NCBI GenBank assembly: GCA_035720425.1
Contig: DASTOB010000056.1
Span: 1-45,321 of the forward strand
Direction: 5' to 3'
Length of the DNA: 45,321 bases
Origin: DASTOB01 sp035720425
GTDB taxonomy: Bacteria > Chloroflexota > Limnocylindria > Limnocylindrales > CSP1-4
The translations under genes were made by a program, and so were the position numbers. The notes below the pieces were generated by a model, which was given only the letters and a program-made list of their open reading frames with translations, made no database searches and was not told the DNA's origin. Shown here in pieces: positions 39,998 to 45,321 of this stretch (position 1 is its first letter; every line of letters begins with the position of its first letter).

Positions 39998-40489
39998 ATG
40001 ACGTCGAGCCTCCCCGTCGTCGGCGACCCGGCCCCGGAAGTCGCCCTGCCGGACGACCGCGGCATCGTCCATCGCCTGTCGGAGCAGCGCGGCCGCTGGA
40101 CGGTCCTGTACTTCTATCCCAAGGACGACACGCCCGGCTGCACGACCGAGGCGTGCGCCTTCCGCGACGTCAACGAGACGATCACCGAGCGCGGCGCGGA
40201 CGTGTGGGGCGTGTCGCCCCAGGGTGCGGCGAGCAAGCGTGCCTTCCGCGAGAAGTTCGACCTTCCGTTCACGCTCCTCGCCGACGAGGACCACCGCGTC
40301 GCCGAGGCGTATGGCTCGTGGGTGGAGAAGCAGAACTACGGAAAGACGTACTGGGGCACGGCGCGCACGACGTTCCTCGTCGACCCGGATGGCCGGATCG
40401 CCCGGGTCTGGCCGAAGGTTCGGCCGGAAGGCCACGCCGAGGACGTCCTCGCGGCGCTCGACGAGGCGCAGGCCGCGCACCGGCGGTGA
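39998..40489 (+). CDS. bcp: Peroxiredoxin, BCP/PrxQ type
   Basis: Thiol peroxidase of 163 residues. The active site is DDTPGCTTEACAFRD, with peroxidatic Cys48 and resolving Cys53 (CxxxxC, the PrxQ spacing). VLYFYPKD and KRAFREKFDLPFTLLADED are also typical of BCP. The C-terminus PEGHAEDVLAALDEA is normal. It is 2 bp after thiN, so it can be cotranscribed, but TACCCT upstream suggests an additional start. A 14-bp inverted repeat 47 bp after the stop may terminate the operon. Confidence 0.95.
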   Translation: MTSSLPVVGDPAPEVALPDDRGIVHRLSEQRGRWTVLYFYPKDDTPGCTTEACAFRDVNETITERGADVWGVSPQGAASKRAFREKFDLPFTLLADEDHRVAEAYGSWVEKQNYGKTYWGTARTTFLVDPDGRIARVWPKVRPEGHAEDVLAALDEAQAAHRR

Positions 40490-40535
40490 TGGTTCGATGA
40501 GCCGGCGCGCGCAGCAACGCGCGATCGCACGCAGA

Positions 40536-40571
40536 GAGGCTTCGCTCGTGGGGGGAGACGAGCGAAGCCTC
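40536..40571. terminator. 14-bp perfect inverted repeat with a G-rich loop
   Basis: GAGGCTTCGCTCGT (40536-40549), loop GGGGGGAG, ACGAGCGAAGCCTC (40558-40571). It lies 47 bp after the peroxiredoxin stop and 63 bp before the next GTG. No T-run follows, so termination is likely but a regulatory stem is possible. Confidence 0.65.
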
Positions 40572-40633
40572 GCGCTGCATTGTAGCCACGTGCAGGACGA
40601 CTGCAAGGTCGCCGAGCACACGGCCCAGCGCAC

Positions 40634-41404
40634 GTGACGAGCGACCGGACGGCCGAGCCGCACGACTGGCGGCCGGATCGGTTCATGGTCATCGTCGCCC
40701 ATCCGGACGACGCGGACTTCGGTCCGGCGGCCACGGCCGCGCGCTGGATCGATGCCGGTTCGGTCGGCTGGCTCGTGTGCTGCACGAGCGGCGACCAGGG
40801 CGGCGAGGACGCCACGATGGATCCGCTCGAGCTGGCCGCCGTGCGGGAGCGCGAGCAGCGCGAGGCGGCCCGCGTCGTCGGCTACGACGGGGTCTCGTTC
40901 CTCCACCAGCCGGACGGAGCGCTGGCCAACGATCTCGCGCTGCGCGAGCTGCTCGTGCGCGAGATCCGGTCATTCCGCCCGGACGCGGTCCTGGCAACCG
41001 ATCCGGAGGTGCTGTTCCACGGCGACGGCTTCGTCAACCATACGGACCACCGGGCGGCCGGGATGGCCGCCGTCGATGCCGTCTACCCCGCGGCGCGCAA
41101 TCCGATGGCCTTCCCGTGGCTCGTCCGCGAGGGCCTCGACAAGCACGTCGTCAGGCGGCTCTACCTGTTCTGGTCGAACAGCCCGACGGCGTGGGTCGAC
41201 GTGGCGCCGACGATCGGCCGCAAGATCGACGCGCTCCGCGCTCACGCGAGCCAGATCCGCGAGCCGGATCGCCTCGAGGCGCGGATCCGGGACTGGGCCC
41301 GCGAGGAGGGCGAGCGAATCGGGACCGACGCGGGCGAGGCGTTCCGGGTGATCGTCATCGAGGACGACGCGGACGAGGGACCGACGGCCGGCGCCGCCTC
41401 ATAG
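40634..41404 (+). CDS. PIG-L/LmbE-family deacetylase
   Basis: Zinc-dependent N-acetylglucosaminyl-type deacetylase family, 256 residues. The metal/base motif is VIVAHPDDADFGPA near residue 22, with the second His group in FVNHTDHRAAGMAAVDAV near 137. The YPAARNP segment and the WSNSPTAWVDVAPTIGRKIDALRAHASQ region match the bacillithiol/mycothiol-type and natural-product PIG-L proteins. The start is a GTG at 40634; an internal ATG at 40685 (MVIVAHPDD) is a later alternative. Substrate unknown; thiol cofactor biosynthesis or glycan deacetylation are candidates. It converges with the coiled-coil gene. Confidence 0.92.
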   Translation: MTSDRTAEPHDWRPDRFMVIVAHPDDADFGPAATAARWIDAGSVGWLVCCTSGDQGGEDATMDPLELAAVREREQREAARVVGYDGVSFLHQPDGALANDLALRELLVREIRSFRPDAVLATDPEVLFHGDGFVNHTDHRAAGMAAVDAVYPAARNPMAFPWLVREGLDKHVVRRLYLFWSNSPTAWVDVAPTIGRKIDALRAHASQIREPDRLEARIRDWAREEGERIGTDAGEAFRVIVIEDDADEGPTAGAAS

Positions 41405-41425
41405 GGCGTCCCGGTCGGGCGACCC

Positions 41426-43168
41426 TCAGGTGCCGGCCAGCAGCAATGGGCGAACCCGACCCCACTCGTTCCACAGGTCGGTCAGGGCGTCCGCCCGCAA
41501 CCCGAGCACTGTCACGAGTTCGCCGAGGGTCAGGCCGCCGGCAGCCCCACCGAGGTATTCGTCCGCGGCGACGGTGACGTCGCGGAACAGGTCCACCATC
41601 TCCGCCTCGTTCGGCCAGTGCCGGATGCGCATCGGATCGAGCCCGGCGTAGCCGACGGCTAGCGACAGGTCCCGCTGGCTCGGCACACGCCCGTCCAGCC
41701 AGCCGCCGAGCCCGTCGTAGCGATAGCCGAGCGACGACAGGGCGGCCGCGATGTCGCGGTTCTGTGAGCGGGTGAACGGGCCCCAGAACGGATGGTCCGT
41801 CGGGAAGTCGAGGGCCGACGCCTCGATGGCCCGCGCCACGATCGCCTCGACGAGGCCGCTCAGCGCGAGCGTCCAGCGTCGCTGCTCCGCGACGTCGCCG
41901 TCGGCGAGCGTGGCTGCAATCGCCTGGAGGGCGGCCCGGTCGCCGCGGAGGATGCGCAGGATCGCCGGCTCGCCGCGACCCGTGGCGAGCGCGATTGCAG
42001 CCTCGTCCTCGTCGTCCCAGCCCGTCGCGGCATCGTCACGCCCCGTCGCTGCTCCCGTCGCGCCGGCGGCGGGTGATCGCGCCGGCACGGCGAGGGTCGC
42101 AACCGGCGCACTCGCGGCCTCCTGGCAGACGGCCACTGCTTCGCGGGCGTCGAGGCACGCGCTCTCGGCGGACTCGGCGCCGATCCTCGCGGCATCCGCG
42201 GCGACAGTCAGGCGCTCGATCTCGGTCACGAGTGCCGCGGCCCCGCTGCGTTCCCGCTCGAGCTGGACGGCGGCATCGCGGGCGGTCGTGTTGATCCGGT
42301 TGATCTCGGCCAGCCAGGCCCGTGCGGCGGCCTCGACGGCGTCCCGTGTCGTGGCGGCGACGCGGTCGGACCGGAACACGTGCTGCGCGGCTTCCTTCGC
42401 CGCTCGGACGGCACGCGGGTCGGCATCGGCCGCCGCCCGATCCGCCCGCGTCAGGTGATCGTCATACGCGCGCTGGGCGGCCCGAAGCGCGTCGTGGGCC
42501 GCCTCGGCCTGCTCCCGGGCCCGCCCGGCGTGGGCGCACCGTTCCTCCGCGACCCGGCGCTCCTCCGCGCACGGCCCCGCATCGGCCGGTTGCCCTGCCG
42601 CGGTGGGGCCTCGGCCGCCGGATCCTGGGTCCGGCCCGGCGGTCGACGCCATGACGGTTCCGCCCTGCGCGACGGCCTCGCCGGACGGTTCCGGCGGATC
42701 GAGCAGGGCCGTCGCCGTGCCGACGCGCATCGCCCGCTCCGCTGTCGCGGCCGCAATCCGCCGCAGGGCGGCGGTTGCCGGATCGGTCTCCCGATGGATC
42801 GGGATGCCGATCATCGCCCCCGCTGCGCCGGCGACCGGGCCGGACGCGACGGCGCTCATCCGGAGGACCGCCGGCGCGGGCACGAACGGGCTGTCGGGCG
42901 CACCCGGTGGGGGGTCGTTGGGCGGCGTGTCGCGGTCCGCCCCGCGCCGGTCCGCCGGTCCGCCACGAGCCACCTCGGCGGCCTCGGAGCGGAAGGCGCC
43001 CGTCGCGAGGGTTGCCGGCGGGCGGCGCGGGACCGCGTCGGGGGCGACGGTGAGGCGGACCTCGCGGGGCGCCGGCGGGCGGCTGCGGATCACTTCGATG
43101 AGGGCGGCGCCGGTTGCCACGCCGAGCACGAGGCCGAGTGCCAGGAAGGCGAACTCGTTGGCGGACAC
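41426..43168 (-). CDS. Membrane-anchored coiled-coil protein with a conserved-looking C-terminal domain
   Basis: No family recognised (580 residues). One N-terminal helix (FAFLALGLVLGVATGAALI) anchors it, probably with the rest in the cytoplasm. About 170 residues of Pro-rich linker follow. A helical coiled-coil region (about 195-390) is rich in Ala, Glu and Arg, for example AEERRVAEERCAHAGRARE. A C-terminal domain (about 430-580) contains FWGPFTRSQNRDIAAALSSL, GWLDGRVPSQRDLSLAVGYA and RIRHWPNEAEMVDLF. The aromatic, specific C-terminus contrasts with the degenerate middle and is probably the functional part. A TTGACC-17-TACGCT promoter precedes it. Confidence 0.8.
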   Translation of the reverse strand: MSANEFAFLALGLVLGVATGAALIEVIRSRPPAPREVRLTVAPDAVPRRPPATLATGAFRSEAAEVARGGPADRRGADRDTPPNDPPPGAPDSPFVPAPAVLRMSAVASGPVAGAAGAMIGIPIHRETDPATAALRRIAAATAERAMRVGTATALLDPPEPSGEAVAQGGTVMASTAGPDPGSGGRGPTAAGQPADAGPCAEERRVAEERCAHAGRAREQAEAAHDALRAAQRAYDDHLTRADRAAADADPRAVRAAKEAAQHVFRSDRVAATTRDAVEAAARAWLAEINRINTTARDAAVQLERERSGAAALVTEIERLTVAADAARIGAESAESACLDAREAVAVCQEAASAPVATLAVPARSPAAGATGAATGRDDAATGWDDEDEAAIALATGRGEPAILRILRGDRAALQAIAATLADGDVAEQRRWTLALSGLVEAIVARAIEASALDFPTDHPFWGPFTRSQNRDIAAALSSLGYRYDGLGGWLDGRVPSQRDLSLAVGYAGLDPMRIRHWPNEAEMVDLFRDVTVAADEYLGGAAGGLTLGELVTVLGLRADALTDLWNEWGRVRPLLLAGT

Positions 43169-43225
43169 CGCTCCGTGCGTCCCTCCGTGCGGCCGGCTCC
43201 TCCACGGGAGTCGGCTTGCGCGGCC

Positions 43226-43254
43226 AGCGTAGCTGCGACTGCGCGACCGGTCAA
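43226..43254 (-). promoter_or_regulatory. Promoter of the coiled-coil membrane protein
   Basis: TTGACC (43249-43254), exactly 17-bp spacer, TACGCT (43226-43231) on the minus strand. The leader is ~55 nt and contains two GGAG words near the GTG. It is the best two-element promoter in the window. Confidence 0.6.
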
Positions 43255-43302
43255 ATCGCCCGGATCGGGCCGTATGAACCGGCGTGCCGCGGCTCGCCTG
43301 CT

Positions 43303-43405
43303 TTGCAGGTGCGCATGACCCGGTGGTAGATTGCCCTCGTCGGCGTCCCCCGGCCGCCCGTGCGTCTGCCCCGAGTCCCTGCGCCGAGTCCCGATACAGA
43401 GTCCC
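43303..43405 (+). promoter_or_regulatory. Promoter and GAGTCCC-repeat leader of the GltD-like gene
   Basis: TTGCAG (43303-43308), 18-bp spacer, TAGATT (43327-43332). The ~100-nt leader carries GAGTCCC three times at exact 13-bp steps (43373, 43386, 43399), then GAGAGG 10 nt before a TTG start. Confidence 0.45.
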
Positions 43406-43442
43406 AACCCACCGCTCGCCCCACGAGAGAGGCACGACCTTC

Positions 43443-45278
43443 TTGGCCCTCGACCCGAACCAGGAATTCCTCGTTCAGCCCGTCGACGCCTCGTGGCTGC
43501 AGTGCAACATCGAATGCCAGGAGGCGTGTCCGGTCGGCACGAATTGCCGCGGCTACCTCAACCTCGCCGCCGAGGGCCGGTTCGAGGAGGGCTACATCCT
43601 GTCCCGCGAACCGAACCCGGTCGCGGCGATGTGTTCGTACGTCTGTTCTGCTCCGTGCGAGCGCGCCTGCCGTCGGGGCGATATCGATCGGCCGCTCGCC
43701 ATCCGCGCGATGAAGCGCTTCCTCGTCGAATGGCACGAGGCATCCGGGATCCCGGACGTCATGCCCCACATCGAGCCGCGCGACGAGCGTGTGGCGGTCG
43801 TCGGCGCGGGGCCCGCCGGCCTGTCGGTCGCGCGCGAGCTGGCGATGAAGGGCTTCGTCGTGACCGTCTTCGACAGCCTGCCCTACGGCGGCGGGACGAT
43901 GCTCATCGGCGTTCCGGCCTTCCGTCTGCCGCGCGAGGCGATCGAGATGGACGTTCGCCTCGTCGAGCGGCTGGGGGTCACGTTCGTCTACAACACGACG
44001 ATCGGGCGCGACATCACGTTCGAGCAGCTCCAGCGCGACTTCGACGCGGTGGCGATCACGGCCGGGGCGATGGACGCGGTCGCCCTCGACATTCCCGGGG
44101 CGGACCTCCAGGGCGTCGACTACGGCGTCGACTTCATGAAGCGGGCGAACCTCGGCGAGGAGGTCGATCCCGGACGCGACGTCGTCGTCATCGGCGGCGG
44201 ATACACCGCCATGGACTGTTCGCGGACGTCGCTCCGGCACGGGGCAGAGCGCGTCTCGATCGTCTACCGCCGCACCCGCTCGGAGCTCGTCGTCGACGAG
44301 GAGGAGCTCGGCGAGACGGAGCGCGAGGGCGTGCGCATGGAGTTCCTCGCCAGCCCGGTCGAGATCCTCGGTGAGAACGGGCACGTGACCGGGGTTCGGT
44401 TCATCCGCAACCGTCTCGGCGAGCCGGACGCCTCCGGCCGCCGCTCGCCGATCCCGATCGAGGGTTCCGAGTTCGTCATCGCGGCCGATACCGTCATCCC
44501 GGCCGTGTCGCAGGCCGCGGACCTCACCTTCCTGCCCGTCCAGGCGACCTTCGAGATCAACCGCGGTCGGGTCAAGGTGGACCCGGCGACGTACGCCACG
44601 AACGTCCGCGGCGTGTTCGCCTGCGGTGACTTCGTGACCGGCCCCACGACGCTCATCGAGGCCGCCGGCCACGGCAAGAAGTGCGCCTATGCGATCGACC
44701 GCTACCTGACCGGGCAGACGGACGTGACCGTCGCGGCGAACGTGAAGATCACGAGCTCCTGGCGCCACGACATGCCGGAGTTCTACGACGTGCTGCCTCG
44801 CCAGCACATCCCGATGGCGCCGCTCGCCGCACGGATGCCGTCCGCCGACCCGACGGTCAATTTCACGACGCCGGTGGAACTGGGCTACGACGCGACGGCC
44901 GCGGTCGCGGAATCGACCCGGTGCCTCATGTGCAACTTCAACATCTGGTTCGACCCGTTCCGCTGCGTCCTGTGCGGCGCATGCGCCGACGTGTGTCCCG
45001 AGGGCGTCATCCACATGGTCGACGTCAATCAGCTCAAGACGGAGGGCCTGCTCCCGGAGATCGAGGAGGCCTACGGCTGGGACCAGGGTGCGGCGATGAT
45101 CCTCGACGAGGAGCGCTGCATCCGCTGCGCGCTGTGCGTCAAGCGATGCCCGTTCGACGCCATTACGATGGAGCGGTTCGAGTTGCAGGAGATCTCGACC
45201 GACGGCCGGCTCTACAAGGAGTCGTACCGTGACGCCCAACTCGCCGGGACGCCCGGCGTGGCAGGAGGAGCCCGGTGA
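43443..45278 (+). CDS. GltD-like FAD/NAD(P) oxidoreductase with extra 4Fe-4S clusters
   Basis: Iron-sulfur flavoprotein of 611 residues. The N-terminal Fe-S/helical domain has CNIECQEACPVGTNC and MCSYVCSAPCERACRRGDID, as in glutamate synthase small subunit and dihydropyrimidine dehydrogenase. FAD binding is by VAVVGAGPAGLSVA and GGGTMLIGVPAFRLP; NAD(P) binding by VVVIGGGYTAMDCSR; FACGDFVTGPTTLIEAAG closes the FAD site. Unlike plain GltD (about 480 residues), a ferredoxin-like C-terminus adds two 4Fe-4S motifs, CVLCGACADVCPEGV and CIRCALCVKRCPFDA. The TTG start has GAGAGG 10 nt upstream. The next gene overlaps its stop, so it probably feeds electrons to a coupled partner rather than to glutamate synthase. 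Confidence 0.9.
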   Translation: MALDPNQEFLVQPVDASWLQCNIECQEACPVGTNCRGYLNLAAEGRFEEGYILSREPNPVAAMCSYVCSAPCERACRRGDIDRPLAIRAMKRFLVEWHEASGIPDVMPHIEPRDERVAVVGAGPAGLSVARELAMKGFVVTVFDSLPYGGGTMLIGVPAFRLPREAIEMDVRLVERLGVTFVYNTTIGRDITFEQLQRDFDAVAITAGAMDAVALDIPGADLQGVDYGVDFMKRANLGEEVDPGRDVVVIGGGYTAMDCSRTSLRHGAERVSIVYRRTRSELVVDEEELGETEREGVRMEFLASPVEILGENGHVTGVRFIRNRLGEPDASGRRSPIPIEGSEFVIAADTVIPAVSQAADLTFLPVQATFEINRGRVKVDPATYATNVRGVFACGDFVTGPTTLIEAAGHGKKCAYAIDRYLTGQTDVTVAANVKITSSWRHDMPEFYDVLPRQHIPMAPLAARMPSADPTVNFTTPVELGYDATAAVAESTRCLMCNFNIWFDPFRCVLCGACADVCPEGVIHMVDVNQLKTEGLLPEIEEAYGWDQGAAMILDEERCIRCALCVKRCPFDAITMERFELQEISTDGRLYKESYRDAQLAGTPGVAGGAR

Positions 45279-45321
45279 GTTTCCTCGAGCGGGTGGACCA
45301 GAGCATCCGCCGAAGCGTGGT
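45275..45321 (+). CDS. Start of an unidentified coupled gene (partial)
   Basis: The GTG at 45275 overlaps the oxidoreductase stop (GTGA), and AGGAGG lies 6 nt upstream, so translation is coupled. Only MSFLERVDQSIRRSVV is visible. This is too short to assign; an amphipathic start of this kind occurs at the front of bc-type cytochrome b subunits, which would fit an electron-transfer operon, but this is a guess. Confidence 0.6.
   Translation, partial: MSFLERVDQSIRRSV

Noticed and set aside
40497..40637. 46-codon frame MSRRAQQRAIARREASLV... overlapping the deacetylase start
   Set aside because: It runs through a perfect 14-bp inverted repeat, has no Shine-Dalgarno and shows no domain; the hairpin explains the sequence better.
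1..45321. tRNA, rRNA, CRISPR array, prophage or transposase genes
   Set aside because: No T-loop/anticodon-arm patterns, regular spaced repeats, integrases or transposase motifs were found on either strand.

Overview
The window is a very GC-rich bacterial chromosome segment with dense genes, many GTG starts, a few TTG starts and one likely CTG start. Gene content points to Chloroflexota, possibly the Limnocylindria/Ellin6529 side: an S-adenosylmethionine hydrolase next to an ECF transporter, paired FtsX-like permeases, a WYL regulator, a GltD-like iron-sulfur flavoprotein, and several lineage-restricted hypotheticals. Actinobacteria-like lineages cannot be excluded from sequence alone. There are no rRNA, tRNA, CRISPR, phage or IS genes. 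The window reads as ordinary core and accessory chromosome.

Layout. 1-4575: ribose-5-phosphate isomerase B (cut by the left edge) and transketolase on the minus strand, divergent from a PfkB kinase and pseudouridine-5'-phosphate glycosidase pair. Pseudouridine breakdown yields ribose 5-phosphate, the substrate of the two minus-strand enzymes. 4752-8353: an ABC-2 exporter operon (ATPase, two permeases, a protein with an internally duplicated domain, a 51-residue membrane protein). 8424-10219: a DMT permease and a HAD phosphatase. 10330-18284: two large FtsX-like permeases and two MacB/LolD-type ATPases in one operon. 18816-22120: a small secreted acidic protein, an OmpR-type two-component system whose kinase C-terminus carries a frame-shifting 38-bp tandem duplication, and a probable YceI remnant. 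22191-26785: an M23 peptidase facing an operon of membrane protein, WYL regulator and HD hydrolase. 26956-31568: a small conserved protein, then SAM hydrolase plus a complete ECF importer (fused A-A', S, T). 31900-38478, minus strand: LysM/NodB lipoprotein, a DNA-binding-HTH/GAF/GGDEF fusion, a GIDE-like membrane protein, a beta-propeller-like protein and a YbaK deacylase. 38644-41404: HAD phosphatase, thiamine pyrophosphokinase, peroxiredoxin, PIG-L deacetylase. 41426-45321: a membrane-anchored coiled-coil protein, divergent from a GltD-like Fe-S oxidoreductase and the first codons of a coupled gene.

Regulatory pattern. Nine genes that head a transcription unit or stand alone have a TANNNT -10-like hexamer ending only 6-9 nt before the start codon and no Shine-Dalgarno sequence. 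This predicts leaderless transcripts and was used to choose several starts. Genes inside operons instead have GGAGG-type sites or 1-8-bp stop/start overlaps. Non-coding structure includes several perfect hairpins, phased GGCGCC palindromes, two DnaA-box-like 9-mers and short tandem repeats.
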